Positions 7,685 through 16,171 of a stretch of DNA of 34,670 bases are shown piece after piece. Location: the NCBI GenBank assembly GCA_002070375.1, contig MWDD01000025.1:1-34670 (forward strand). Direction: 5' to 3'. Within the stretch, counting starts at the first letter, position 1, and every line of letters begins with the position of its first letter. The notes under the pieces were generated by a model that ran no database searches, had not been told where the DNA came from, and saw nothing but the letters and a program-made list of their open reading frames with translations. Source of the stretch: a bacterium ADurb.Bin157 (GTDB lineage Bacteria; Muiribacteriota; Ozemobacteria; Ozemobacterales; Ozemobacteraceae). The translations under genes and the position numbers were made by a program.

Positions 7685-9511
7685 TTATACCAATTCGTCT
7701 ACGTATTGTATGTTCAGAGCCTCACGTCTTAAATTGGCGAGAACATCTATTGCGCTGCTTCCTGCTAATAGTTCTTCGAAATCATCGCCCGCTTTCGATA
7801 CGGACAATTTGCTTTTTCTCGAAACACTTTCTGATTCGCTTGCCTGTCTTTTGTCGGGGTTGTTTGATGAGACATCTACGTTGATTGCTTCAAGGTTTAC
7901 GCCCCGGCTTTGAAGCTCTTCTCGTATTTGCGGAGTAAGTTTTTCAAGCTCGGCTTTAACACTTTCGCTTTCAGCCATCAGTCTTGCCGTAACGACTCCG
8001 TCTTTCGATTTAAGCTCCATTTCGAGCTTACCCATTTCATTCTGCTCAACTTCAATGCTCAAAATCTTTGCCCCATCTCTGGTTTTAACCATCTCGGCTT
8101 TTTGCAACATTTCAGTGAAGTTTGTGTAGCTCGTCGCGGCGGTTTGCCCGGTTTTGCTGTAGCCCGCATATTCACTGCTCGCGTTTTGTGAATGAAACGA
8201 GAACCCGTTGTTCATACCTCCGTTTGACGCTGAACCGCTTTTAATCAAACCTGCGTTGTCGGCATGTTTCCCCATGCCATTCCCGAAAGCTTGGCTTAAG
8301 TCTTTTTTTCCTTGATCAGGGCTTTTTTCATCTGCAAAAATTCCGAAGAACTTTGCTGCAAGATTTTGAGCCGCCTTGCTTAATTCCGGAGAAACATTTT
8401 CTGACAAACTTTCGCCGCCAAACAAGTCGTTCAATATGATTTCGTCTATTGACGCGGCTTCTGAGGGCTCTGCCGTTAAGTTCACCTGCTCGGCAACTTC
8501 ATCCGTTTTGTGAATTCTTTCGAATTCTTTTCTGATGCTTTCTTTGCTTATTACTTCGTTATTAAGTTCAGGTTTTTCTTCTTTATCTGCGCTTTTGTTT
8601 TTTTCATGGCCTGCTTTAAGCTCTGCAACATTGCTTTGTTCGGTTTCGCCTTCTATGGCAACATTTGCGTCATCGCCTTCTGTTTCATTATTTTCTTTTG
8701 CATGCTCCGGTTTAGTTTTTGTCTCAACAGTGCTTTTTTTGTTAAGCACATTAATCTCCTGATCGAGCGCCGCTTCTTCATTCGCTGTAGCCGATACGGT
8801 TATTTGTTCGGGGACTTGAACCAAAGTCGCTTTGAGCGATTCGGTCAGTTCTTCGTTGTCGACAATTGCTAAAAGAGCTTCTTTCATATCAGAATCAGGC
8901 ATTTCTTCAGCCAGTTTTTTGAGATTTTCATCGAAATTTTCCGGGTCTTTTGTTAAGAGCAATTTTTGTTCTTCGGAAAGGCCCTCTGCTGTTTTTTCGA
9001 TTAAATCGGAATCTGTTTCGGTCACTTTAAGTTCTTCTTCATTAGGCAGAACTTCTAATGCGGTTTCATTTGTCAATTCACCGGCAATTTGATTCTCATT
9101 CTCAACATTGCTTTCTTCGTTTTGGACTGATTCTTTGTTTTCTGATTCTGTTTTGGTTGCTTTTGTTTCAGAAACGTCTTGCGATTTTTCTTTTTTCTGA
9201 GCGGTGTCGGCTTTGTTAGTAGCAATATCGGCTTTTTGAGGTTTTTCAATTTTTTGTGGCACCGGTATGCTGCCAAATTGATTCTTCAAATCAGCTGTAA
9301 AGAAACCTAATTTGTCGAGATTTAATCCGCGAGAAAAATCTTTTGTGGTGTTTTCTTTGTTATCATCGATGTTTATTCGATTGCTCAGCATAGAAAAAAA
9401 GTCAAAACCATTTTCAGATTCTGCTTTTTTGTTTGTGCTGTTGTTTCCGAATAACGCCGCTGACGTGGTTGAAACATTGTTTGAACCGATTGATGTGTTG
9501 TTGTTATACAT
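7685..9511 (-). CDS. fliK: Flagellar hook-length control protein FliK
   Basis: The protein has 608 residues. Most of it is a low-complexity region rich in Glu, Lys, Asn and Thr, as expected for a secreted molecular ruler. The compact Flg_hook domain lies at about 470-550 (LSIEVEQNEMGKLEMELKSK, then IREELQSRGVNLEAINVDVS). FliK measures the hook and switches export specificity. The ATG at 9511 has a textbook GGAGG site; longer in-frame starts upstream (TTG 9568) lack one and would overlap a possible promoter. It is the first gene of the minus-strand flagellar operon. The large size fits with the oversized FlgE, if the hook is thick or long. Confidence 0.88.
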   Translation of the reverse strand: MYNNNTSIGSNNVSTTSAALFGNNSTNKKAESENGFDFFSMLSNRINIDDNKENTTKDFSRGLNLDKLGFFTADLKNQFGSIPVPQKIEKPQKADIATNKADTAQKKEKSQDVSETKATKTESENKESVQNEESNVENENQIAGELTNETALEVLPNEEELKVTETDSDLIEKTAEGLSEEQKLLLTKDPENFDENLKKLAEEMPDSDMKEALLAIVDNEELTESLKATLVQVPEQITVSATANEEAALDQEINVLNKKSTVETKTKPEHAKENNETEGDDANVAIEGETEQSNVAELKAGHEKNKSADKEEKPELNNEVISKESIRKEFERIHKTDEVAEQVNLTAEPSEAASIDEIILNDLFGGESLSENVSPELSKAAQNLAAKFFGIFADEKSPDQGKKDLSQAFGNGMGKHADNAGLIKSGSASNGGMNNGFSFHSQNASSEYAGYSKTGQTAATSYTNFTEMLQKAEMVKTRDGAKILSIEVEQNEMGKLEMELKSKDGVVTARLMAESESVKAELEKLTPQIREELQSRGVNLEAINVDVSSNNPDKRQASESESVSRKSKLSVSKAGDDFEELLAGSSAIDVLANLRREALNIQYVDELV

Positions 9512-9685
9512 TTTTTCACCTCCTTGCTTATATATTTTTGATATTTGACCCATTATCTTTATCGTCAATTTTTCTTTAATTATTTAGTGATTTTTATTAT
9601 TTTTTCTTTTTTTATGTTTGTTGTTGTTTGTTTATGTTTAATTTCATCAATAAAGCAGGTTATTAGCTGTTGCGGTAAAAAATCA

Positions 9686-9715
9686 TTTACAAGAGACCTC
9701 TGTTTATGTTAAAAG
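9686..9715 (+). promoter_or_regulatory. Possible cold-shock gene promoter
   Basis: TTTACA (9686-9691) and TAAAAG (9710-9715) are spaced 18 bases apart. Both boxes are imperfect. If used, the RNA would begin very near the hairpin at 9721-9737. Confidence 0.3.
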
Positions 9716-9720
9716 AGTAT

Positions 9721-9737
9721 CTGCGGGAAAACCGCAG
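9721..9737 (+). promoter_or_regulatory. Hairpin in the cold-shock gene leader
   Basis: CTGCGG and CCGCAG pair around a GAAAA loop, 61 bases ahead of the ATG. No T-run follows. Cold-shock messages commonly have regulatory leaders, so it may affect stability or translation of csp. Confidence 0.45.
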
Positions 9738-9798
9738 TGTTATGTTCAGTTTCTCGTCACACTTTTAAATTACAGAATAGTTCTCAGGAGAAGTACAA

Positions 9799-9999
9799 AT
9801 GCAAAGTCGAGTAAAATGGTTTGATAACGTAAAAGGTTACGGTTTTATTGAAAGTGAAGAAGGCCAAGACATATTTGTTCATTACAAACAAATAGACGGC
9901 GATGGCTACAAAACCCTCAGAGAAGGTCAGCAGGTTGAATTTGAACTTTCTCAAGGCGAAAAGGGCCCACTGGCAGTAAACGTCAAACTTGTTAATTAA
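9799..9999 (+). CDS. Cold-shock domain protein
   Basis: The 66-residue protein is a single cold-shock domain that binds single-stranded RNA or DNA. RNP1 is KGYGFIE (residues 12-18) and RNP2 is DIFVHY (about 24-29). The usual Phe/His of RNP2 is retained. Length matches CspA/CspB. It acts as an RNA chaperone in translation, in cold or generally; which paralogue it is cannot be told. An AGGAGA site precedes the ATG. A terminator follows at once, so the gene is monocistronic or only weakly linked to lysS. Confidence 0.93.
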   Translation: MQSRVKWFDNVKGYGFIESEEGQDIFVHYKQIDGDGYKTLREGQQVEFELSQGEKGPLAVNVKLVN

Positions 10000-10023
10000 T
10001 ACGAACTGCGTTAAGAAAAGCTT

Positions 10024-10048
10024 AAAGGGCGAAAAATTCGCCCTTTTT
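10024..10048 (+). terminator. Intrinsic terminator after the cold-shock gene
   Basis: A 10-bp stem, AAAGGGCGAA with TTCGCCCTTT, encloses an AAA loop and is followed by two further T. It ends 19 bases before the lysS start, so lysS would be read from leakage or from a promoter overlapping this element. Confidence 0.75.
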
Positions 10049-10067
10049 CCGTAAAAAAGGATAAAAA

Positions 10068-11603
10068 ATGGAAGATCTTAAATTAAACAGCACCCAAGAA
10101 CAGCGCTTACAGGTTATCGAAGAACTTAAAAAAGATGGTCTTGATCCATATGGATGCCGCTTTGACAGAACTCATTCTTCGGCACAGGCTAAAGAATACT
10201 TCGAAAAAGCAGAAGCGGAAGCTGAAGAAAAAGAGCATTTTTTTACCGCTTCTGTTAAAGTTGCCGGCAGAATTATCGCGAAAAGAGATCAAGGAAAAAC
10301 AGCTTTTCTTCATATAACCGATCAAGACGGAAAAATTCAGCTTTACATCAGAAAAGACGCAATCGGTGAAGAAAACTTCGCCCTGCTCAAAAGACTTTAT
10401 GCCGGTGACATTATCGGTGTAGAGGGGCCCTGCTTCAGAACAAAAACCGGGGAAGTATCGATAAGGGCAGAAAAAGTCATTGTGCTTTCAAAATCTGTTA
10501 ACCCCCTTCCCGAAAAATTTCATGGTTTTAAAGACATTGAACTGAGATACAGGCAGCGTTACGTAGATTTAATCGCTAACCCCGAAGTCAGAGAAACTTT
10601 CGTGCGCAGAAGCCTGATTCTAAGAAGTATTCGCGAGTTTATGCAGGATAAAGGCTTTATGGAAGTCGAAACGCCTATGCTGCACCCGGTGGCAGGCGGA
10701 GCGGCTGCGAGACCATTTATTACCCATCACAATACGCTTGATATGGATATGTATTTGAGAATCGCGCCCGAACTTTATTTGAAACGCCTTTTGGTTGGCG
10801 GTTTTGAGAGAGTTTTTGAAATTAATCGCAGCTTCAGAAATGAAGGAATTGATACGTCCCATAACCCCGAATTCACAATGATGGAAGTTTATCAGGCTTA
10901 TGGCGACATGGAAACAGTGTTAGAGCTAACCGAAGAAGTTATTTGTTACGCGGCTTCAAAGATTTATCCCGATCTGCAGGTTCCTTATCAGGGCAAGACA
11001 GTAAACCTTACAAGGCCCTGGAAGCGCATTAGCATGCTGCAGTTGGTAAGAGACTTGACAGATTGCCAAGAATTAACCTATTCGTCTGACCGAAAATTGG
11101 CGGCTGAAATGGCTTCTAAACTTGCTGTGGCGATTGAGCCCACAGATAGCGCCGCTAAAATTTTGGTGAAAATTTTCGAAGAAAAAGTTGAACATACGCT
11201 TATCGATCCAACTTTTGTGGTTGATTATCCAAAAGAAACTTCACCTTTGGCAAAAGGTAATAAAGATAACCCTGACCAGGTTGACAGGTTTGAAATGTTT
11301 ATTACCGGCAGGGAAATGGCCAACGCTTTTTCTGAGCTTAACGACAGTGAAGACCAGTTAAGCCGATTCGAAGACCAGATCAGACAAAAAAATGACGGCG
11401 ACGATGAAGCGCACGAAATGGATACAGATTACGTAAACGCTCTTCGTTACGGTATGCCCCCTGCCGGCGGCCTAGGCATCGGGATTGACAGGGTTGTTAT
11501 GTTGCTTACCGATTCGGCATCAATAAGGGACGTGATCTTGTTCCCGACTTTGAGGCGCAGATCGGTTTCTGATAAAGACGAATCCGAAATAAGCGAAGAG
11601 TAA
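10068..11603 (+). CDS. lysS: Lysyl-tRNA synthetase, class II
   Basis: At 511 residues this is the normal class II LysRS size. An N-terminal OB-fold anticodon-binding domain spans about 60-145 (VAGRIIAKRDQGKTAFLHI). The catalytic core follows, with motif 1 near 195-210 (MEVETPMLHPVAGGA), motif 2 at about 256-275 (FRNEGIDTSHNPEF) and motif 3 at about 468-480 (GLGIGIDRVVMLL). The enzyme charges tRNA-Lys with lysine using ATP in the cytoplasm. An AAAGGA site lies ahead of ATG 10068. A strong terminator follows. The acidic tail (about 502-511) is unremarkable. Confidence 0.97.
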   Translation: MEDLKLNSTQEQRLQVIEELKKDGLDPYGCRFDRTHSSAQAKEYFEKAEAEAEEKEHFFTASVKVAGRIIAKRDQGKTAFLHITDQDGKIQLYIRKDAIGEENFALLKRLYAGDIIGVEGPCFRTKTGEVSIRAEKVIVLSKSVNPLPEKFHGFKDIELRYRQRYVDLIANPEVRETFVRRSLILRSIREFMQDKGFMEVETPMLHPVAGGAAARPFITHHNTLDMDMYLRIAPELYLKRLLVGGFERVFEINRSFRNEGIDTSHNPEFTMMEVYQAYGDMETVLELTEEVICYAASKIYPDLQVPYQGKTVNLTRPWKRISMLQLVRDLTDCQELTYSSDRKLAAEMASKLAVAIEPTDSAAKILVKIFEEKVEHTLIDPTFVVDYPKETSPLAKGNKDNPDQVDRFEMFITGREMANAFSELNDSEDQLSRFEDQIRQKNDGDDEAHEMDTDYVNALRYGMPPAGGLGIGIDRVVMLLTDSASIRDVILFPTLRRRSVSDKDESEISEE

Positions 11604-11611
11604 GATTATGC

Positions 11612-11658
11612 ACGCCTCGAAGGTTAGCTTCTTCGAGGCGTACAGCTATTTTTTTTTA
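11612..11658 (+). terminator. Intrinsic terminator after lysS
   Basis: An 11-bp perfect stem (arms 11612-11622 and 11631-11641, loop of eight) is followed after six bases by a run of nearly pure T at 11649-11658. It separates lysS from the chemotaxis cluster. Confidence 0.8.
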
Positions 11659-11681
11659 TATACTTTAGTTTTTGTTTTGTG

Positions 11682-11687
11682 TATAAT
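11682..11687 (+). promoter_or_regulatory. Possible -10 box for cheA
   Basis: A perfect TATAAT lies 40 bases before cheA in a T-rich stretch. No acceptable -35 box is seen at the right spacing, so the assignment is weak. Confidence 0.3.
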
Positions 11688-11727
11688 TTTTTACTGATTC
11701 ACTTTAACTTTTTAAGCCGAGGCAATG

Positions 11728-13968
11728 ATGGATATTGATTTGTCCCAATATATGGGTATGTATGTCGATGGTTCCAGAGAGAATCTCGATTTAATGGACA
11801 AACATCTTTTAGCTCTTGAGCAAGATACAGACAATATTGAGGCCGTGGGCGAGATATTCAGGGCTGCTCACACATTAAAAGGCATGTCTGCTACTATGGG
11901 CTTCGAAAAAGTAGCTCATCTGACCCATGAAATGGAAAATGTTCTCGATAAATTTCGTAATCATACAGTTGCCGTAACGCCTGAAATAATTGATATCCTT
12001 TTTGAAACATTTGATTGCCTGCGCACATTGGTAAATGACAGTATCGATTCGACAGACTCGAATGTTGACTTAGAGGGTATAAGTGCGAAATTAGCCGAGT
12101 GTGTGTCGGGTAATTCTTCTGAAAAAACTTCCCCCAAGCCTGTTTCTGCGCCGTCTGTTTCTGCTAATAAGGCTTTTGATTCAGGAATAGATTACAGCAA
12201 AGAACTTGCAGAGTTTCCTATAAATGAGTTTGAATATCAAGTTTTGGTTGAGGCATCTCAGAGGAACTGGCATATATTTCTTTTGACGGTCACTTTGGTT
12301 CAGGATTGCTTGCTTAAGGCACCCAGAGCATTTATGGTAACAAGGACGCTTGATGAGTTCTGTTGTGAAATTTTAAAGTCTTCACCCGAAACCAAAGATA
12401 TCGAAGAAGAAAAATTTGATTTGAGTTTCAAGTTGCTTGTTGTCGGTGAGGTTGTGTTAGATAACCTTAAGAAGGCAATTGAAGAGATATCAGAAATAGA
12501 TTCTGTTAAAGTATTAAAACTGAAACCCGAAGATTTTTTGCATCTAAGCGGCGAGAAACCGTCTGTTGCCGTTGAACGACGTCCATACGCGCAGACGGAA
12601 CCTACAAAAGTTGTAAGCGCACCTAATACGGCTTTTCAAAATGAAGCAGTGGCTGCCAATCGTGTCAGACCGGCGGTCGAGCAAAAAGCATCGACAGAAT
12701 CGCTAACAACCGGCGCAGCACCGGCGCCCGCGGCCCCTTCCGCAAAAACGCCTGCGGCAAAGGCTTCTTCCTCAGAGCGCAGGGCAAGCCAAACGGTGCG
12801 AGTTGATATGCACCGCCTTGATGAATTGATGAACCTGGTCGGAGAGCTTGTAATCAATCGCACAAGGTTGTCAGACATCGGTGCGACACATAAATTAAAA
12901 GATTTAAACGAAACTTTGACCCGCGTTTCGCAAATAAGCTCATCATTGCAGAGTGTGGTGATGCAAGTGCGTATGGTGCCTATTGAGCAGGTTTTCGACA
13001 GGTTCCCGAGAATGGTCAGAGACTTAGCTAAAAAATTGAATAAAAAAATTAACCTTGTGCTTGAGGGCAAAGAAACAGAAATGGACCGAACGGTCATTGA
13101 TGAAATCGGAGACCCGATGGTGCATCTCATCAGAAATTCTATCGACCACGGCATCGAGAAGCCCGAAGAAAGAATCTCAAAAGGGAAGCCTGAGGTTGGC
13201 ACTATTACACTTTCGGCGCGTCACGAAGGGAACAACGTTCTTATAGAGGTTAAAGACGACGGCAAAGGTGTAGACCCCAGTGTTGTTGGCAGACTGGCCG
13301 TCGAAAGAGGGCTTTTTTCACAAGAAAATCTTAGCAAGATGCCGCCCGAAGAAATTCAAAAGGTAATTTTTTTGCCCGGGTTTTCGACAGCGAAAGAGGT
13401 TAGTGACTTGTCCGGTCGCGGAGTCGGTATGGATGCGGTTAAGGCAAAACTTGAAGACCTCAACGGAGTTCTTGATTTGGAATCTAGGGTTAACGAGGGC
13501 TCTAAGGTTACTATTAAACTGCCTCTCACGTTAGCGATTTTGCCGGCCCTTATGGTTAAGATCGGCGCTGAAATGTTTGCTGTTCCGCTGGGTTCGGTGG
13601 ATGAAACATTGGATATATCCAAAAGCGACATAAATATTGTGCAACATCAGGAAGTAACATTGCTGCGAGGTGATGTGCTGCCTATTATAAGGCTCAGAAA
13701 CATTCTAGATGTGCCCACTACTCCCGAGGAAGCCAAAGAAATCGAGGAAAAAACCGAAGAAATATCAATTGTGGTTTGTTCGTCAGGCGAAAAAAGAGCC
13801 GGCTTTATGGTTGACGAGCTTCTCGGGCAACAAGAAATAGTTATTAAATCCCTCGGGAACCTTTTGGGTGGACTTCCGGGAATCATGGGAGCAACAATGC
13901 GCGGTGACGGTAGCATAGCATTGATTTTAGATGTACCCTCATTCTTCCAGAAAGGGCAAGGACTTTAA
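11728..13968 (+). CDS. cheA: Chemotaxis histidine kinase CheA
   Basis: The 746-residue protein has all five CheA domains. P1 (Hpt, about 1-110) carries the phosphorylated H48 in AAHTLKGMSA. The P2 CheY-docking-like region is at about 165-265 and a low-complexity linker runs to about 350. P3 dimerisation (MHRLDELMNLVGELVINRTR) is at about 360-420. The P4 ATPase has N-box HLIRNSIDHG, DDGKGVD and GRGVGMDAV. The P5 CheW-like regulatory domain is at about 598-740. It senses receptor state and phosphorylates CheY. The second of two adjacent ATGs (11728) was chosen because its spacing from GAGG is better and it aligns with the next gene. Two bases separate it from the P1-P2-CheW hybrid. Confidence 0.96.
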   Translation: MDIDLSQYMGMYVDGSRENLDLMDKHLLALEQDTDNIEAVGEIFRAAHTLKGMSATMGFEKVAHLTHEMENVLDKFRNHTVAVTPEIIDILFETFDCLRTLVNDSIDSTDSNVDLEGISAKLAECVSGNSSEKTSPKPVSAPSVSANKAFDSGIDYSKELAEFPINEFEYQVLVEASQRNWHIFLLTVTLVQDCLLKAPRAFMVTRTLDEFCCEILKSSPETKDIEEEKFDLSFKLLVVGEVVLDNLKKAIEEISEIDSVKVLKLKPEDFLHLSGEKPSVAVERRPYAQTEPTKVVSAPNTAFQNEAVAANRVRPAVEQKASTESLTTGAAPAPAAPSAKTPAAKASSSERRASQTVRVDMHRLDELMNLVGELVINRTRLSDIGATHKLKDLNETLTRVSQISSSLQSVVMQVRMVPIEQVFDRFPRMVRDLAKKLNKKINLVLEGKETEMDRTVIDEIGDPMVHLIRNSIDHGIEKPEERISKGKPEVGTITLSARHEGNNVLIEVKDDGKGVDPSVVGRLAVERGLFSQENLSKMPPEEIQKVIFLPGFSTAKEVSDLSGRGVGMDAVKAKLEDLNGVLDLESRVNEGSKVTIKLPLTLAILPALMVKIGAEMFAVPLGSVDETLDISKSDINIVQHQEVTLLRGDVLPIIRLRNILDVPTTPEEAKEIEEKTEEISIVVCSSGEKRAGFMVDELLGQQEIVIKSLGNLLGGLPGIMGATMRGDGSIALILDVPSFFQKGQGL
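11860..11940 (+). repeat. 81-bp near-identical P1 segment, copy 1 (cheA)
   Basis: This segment surrounds the phospho-histidine codon and matches bases 14103-14183 in the next gene with 7 mismatches in 81, almost all at third codon positions. The rest of P1 is less similar. Confidence 0.85.
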
Positions 13969-13970
13969 TA

Positions 13971-15569
13971 ATGGAAATAGATTTATCCGAATATATGGGC
14001 GCGTATGTTGAAGGGTGCCGTGAGAACCTTGACACTATGGATAAAATGTTGCTTTCCATTGAACAGAACCCTGCCAACAAAGAAGCAATTCAAGATATTT
14101 TTAGGGCTGCTCACACATTAAAGGGCATGTCGGCTACTATGGGCTTTGAAAAAATCGCTCATCTGACCCACGAAATGGAAAACATTCTTGATAAAATGCG
14201 TAATGGCTCGATAGCAGTAACCCCTGAAGTTGTAGATGTCCTTTTTGAAACGTTTGATGTGCTTCGAACACTGATAAATGACAGCATAGATGCCACTGAT
14301 TCAAAAGTTGACTTGTCGGCTCTTTCAAGTAAACTGCGAAAATTAGAGGCCTCGCCTTCTGCGGCAAAACCGAGTCAATCATCGGCGCCGGCTCAGCCTC
14401 AGCTTGAGGTCGCATGTGAAAAGACCGCAAGCGTTGTTTCATCGGTTAAACCCGATCTTGTTGATGAACAAGCCTTATCGGATCTGGCAGAAATGGATTT
14501 GTCAGACCTCGAAATAACAGGGCTTGAAGAAGCTGCCGAAAAAGGCAATAATATTGCGATTTTAACAATTTCTCTCATCGATGATTGTCTTTTAAAGGGT
14601 GCGCGAGTCTTTATGATTATGCGTGCGTTCGAAGAATATGAATGTACGGTGTTGCGTGCAATTCCCTCTCTTAAAGATCTTGAAGACGAAAACTTTGAAA
14701 AATCATTTAAGATGCTTGTTAAGACAAAGCATGATTTAAAAGATATGTGCCTGAATATCTCGAAAATTTCTGAGGTTGAACAGGCTTTATACGCCGATCT
14801 GCGGCCGTTAGTCGCCGGCAGCTCAGCTGCCTTGCCCCCTGTGTCGCCGCCCAAACAACCTGCCCCCGCTCCTGTAAAGCCTGCCACGCCCGCGCCTGTT
14901 AGGCCTGTCGAGACGACTTCTGTGTCTAAAACTGTTGCTTCACCTGCGGCAAAGCCCGTGCCTGAGCCCATAATCGTAAAGGAAGAGCCTAAGGTTGAAA
15001 TAGTAGTTCAACAGACCGCACAGCCCATAATAAATCCCGCTTCGGTAAATACACCAAAGCCCGAGTCTGCGATGCAAGACGGTGATGGGGATAGCGAAGA
15101 AAGGGCTTCAAAAGACAACACCGAAATTATTCAATTTGTAACTTTCACCATGGCAGATGAAGTTTATGCTTTAGAAATTAAACAAGTTGAGGCTATAATT
15201 AACGTAGTGGCCATAACGCGAGTGCCAAAGGCTCCGCGCTACATAGACGGAGTAATAAATCTGAGGGGAGAAATTGTTCCGGTAATTAACACACGGCGTC
15301 GTTTAAAACTTAAAGAAACACCCATAAAACCGTCGGATCAAATAATCATCTTATCATTTGAACAAGAAAAAGTAAAAGCCGGTTTTTTGGTAGACAGCGT
15401 TCAAGAAGTTACCGGATTAGCCGAGTCCGCAATCGAACCGCCGAACCGCGTTAGCGAAAGCGTTGACGTAGAATACCTGAGAGGGGTAGGCAAGGTTGAC
15501 GGTAAAATCATAATTTTACTGAATGCAAATCGAATTGTTTTTGAAAAACTTAAAGACTCTGAAAAATGA
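13971..15569 (+). CDS. CheA-like P1-P2-CheW hybrid without a kinase domain
   Basis: The 532-residue protein starts with a P1 (Hpt) domain at about 1-110 with H48 intact in AAHTLKGMSA. A P2-like region at about 188-275 aligns with that of the upstream CheA (SLIDDCLLKGARVFMIMR against the CheA counterpart VQDCLLKAPRAFMVTR). A long Pro/Ala linker runs from about 280 to 385, and a CheW domain from about 386 to 528 (NLRGEIVPVINTR). P3 and P4 are missing, so it cannot bind ATP or phosphorylate itself. It could be phosphorylated in trans by CheA and act as a scaffold, phosphate buffer or relay in the receptor array. It sits two bases after cheA and overlaps the next gene by four. It apparently arose by duplication of the cheA 5' part plus fusion to cheW. 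Confidence 0.9.
   Translation: MEIDLSEYMGAYVEGCRENLDTMDKMLLSIEQNPANKEAIQDIFRAAHTLKGMSATMGFEKIAHLTHEMENILDKMRNGSIAVTPEVVDVLFETFDVLRTLINDSIDATDSKVDLSALSSKLRKLEASPSAAKPSQSSAPAQPQLEVACEKTASVVSSVKPDLVDEQALSDLAEMDLSDLEITGLEEAAEKGNNIAILTISLIDDCLLKGARVFMIMRAFEEYECTVLRAIPSLKDLEDENFEKSFKMLVKTKHDLKDMCLNISKISEVEQALYADLRPLVAGSSAALPPVSPPKQPAPAPVKPATPAPVRPVETTSVSKTVASPAAKPVPEPIIVKEEPKVEIVVQQTAQPIINPASVNTPKPESAMQDGDGDSEERASKDNTEIIQFVTFTMADEVYALEIKQVEAIINVVAITRVPKAPRYIDGVINLRGEIVPVINTRRRLKLKETPIKPSDQIIILSFEQEKVKAGFLVDSVQEVTGLAESAIEPPNRVSESVDVEYLRGVGKVDGKIIILLNANRIVFEKLKDSEK
14103..14183 (+). repeat. 81-bp near-identical P1 segment, copy 2 (P1-P2-CheW hybrid)
   Basis: This is the partner of 11860-11940, in the same orientation, 2243 bases downstream. 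It encodes the same stretch from AAHTLKGMSA to THEMEN. Confidence 0.85.
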
Positions 15570-16171
15570 CTTTAAATCTGCCGAACATTTGGATCAGCGT
15601 CGGTAATGCAGTTTTTCTGTTAGCTGTATATTTATATTTAAGAAAAAATATTTCAACGGAACATATTTTGGGCTCATCGCTTTTAGCTATGTTTACAGCT
15701 TTGATCAGTGGCCGTTTGTTTTATGCGTTCTTAAACCAAACCTCGTATTTTACAGCTGTTAACATTTTTAAATCTCATGCCGGCGGCCATTCTGTTTTAG
15801 GTGCAATTATAGGTGCTTTTTTTGTGTTTTTTCTCTATTCTGAGTTTTTTAAATTGCCTGTTGGGCTAATAGTTTCCCGGGTCGTGCCGGCATGGTGTCT
15901 TGCTCAGGCGTTTTGGCGTATGAATTGTCTTTTTGCGGGTTGCTGCTTTGGAAGACAGGGCGAAAGCTATCTTTTTAAGCGTTTATCAAGTTTGCTTGGC
16001 CTTAGAAATCCTGAACTGATTCCGTTACCTATTTTTGAAATTTTGCTTATGTTCGTTCTATTCTTGTCTCTGGGCCCGTTGAGATCTGCTAAGGTTAAAG
16101 ACGGTCACGTTTTTTGGATATTTATATTTGTTTATCTTATTTATAGATTGATTGCATGGCAGATGTTATGA
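15566..16171 (+). CDS. Short Lgt-family (prolipoprotein diacylglyceryl transferase-like) membrane protein
   Basis: The 201-residue protein has about six hydrophobic helices. Two motifs recall Lgt. One is HAGGHSVLGAIIGAFF (like the Lgt HGG loop). The other is FWRMNCLFAGCCFG, which resembles GRxGNFINGExxG but in the cysteine-rich GCCFG form seen in Lgt-like relatives. True Lgt is about 260-290 residues, so this is short and may lack the last catalytic region. It could transfer a diacylglyceryl group or have another lipid-related role. The start overlaps the hybrid che gene by ATGA, so it is co-translated with the chemotaxis genes. No link to chemotaxis can be shown. Confidence 0.7.
   Translation: MTLNLPNIWISVGNAVFLLAVYLYLRKNISTEHILGSSLLAMFTALISGRLFYAFLNQTSYFTAVNIFKSHAGGHSVLGAIIGAFFVFFLYSEFFKLPVGLIVSRVVPAWCLAQAFWRMNCLFAGCCFGRQGESYLFKRLSSLLGLRNPELIPLPIFEILLMFVLFLSLGPLRSAKVKDGHVFWIFIFVYLIYRLIAWQML

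Larger units (their letters stand above)
9512..9798. other. Divergent intergenic region fliK / cold-shock gene
   Basis: This AT-rich 287-base region separates the minus-strand flagellar operon from plus-strand csp. It contains the fliK ribosome site, a TTGACG box on the minus strand (9568-9563) without a convincing -10, and long T-rich runs at about 9570-9640. It also holds the csp leader elements listed separately. No RNA gene or extra reading frame is convincing. Confidence 0.6.

Noticed and set aside
8510..9092. Plus-strand open frames inside fliK
   Set aside because: They arise from the low-complexity Glu/Lys-rich composition of fliK and give Phe/Ser-rich products without recognisable domains.
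9512..9568. An upstream TTG start for fliK
   Set aside because: ATG 9511 has an ideal GGAGG site, and the longer version lacks one.
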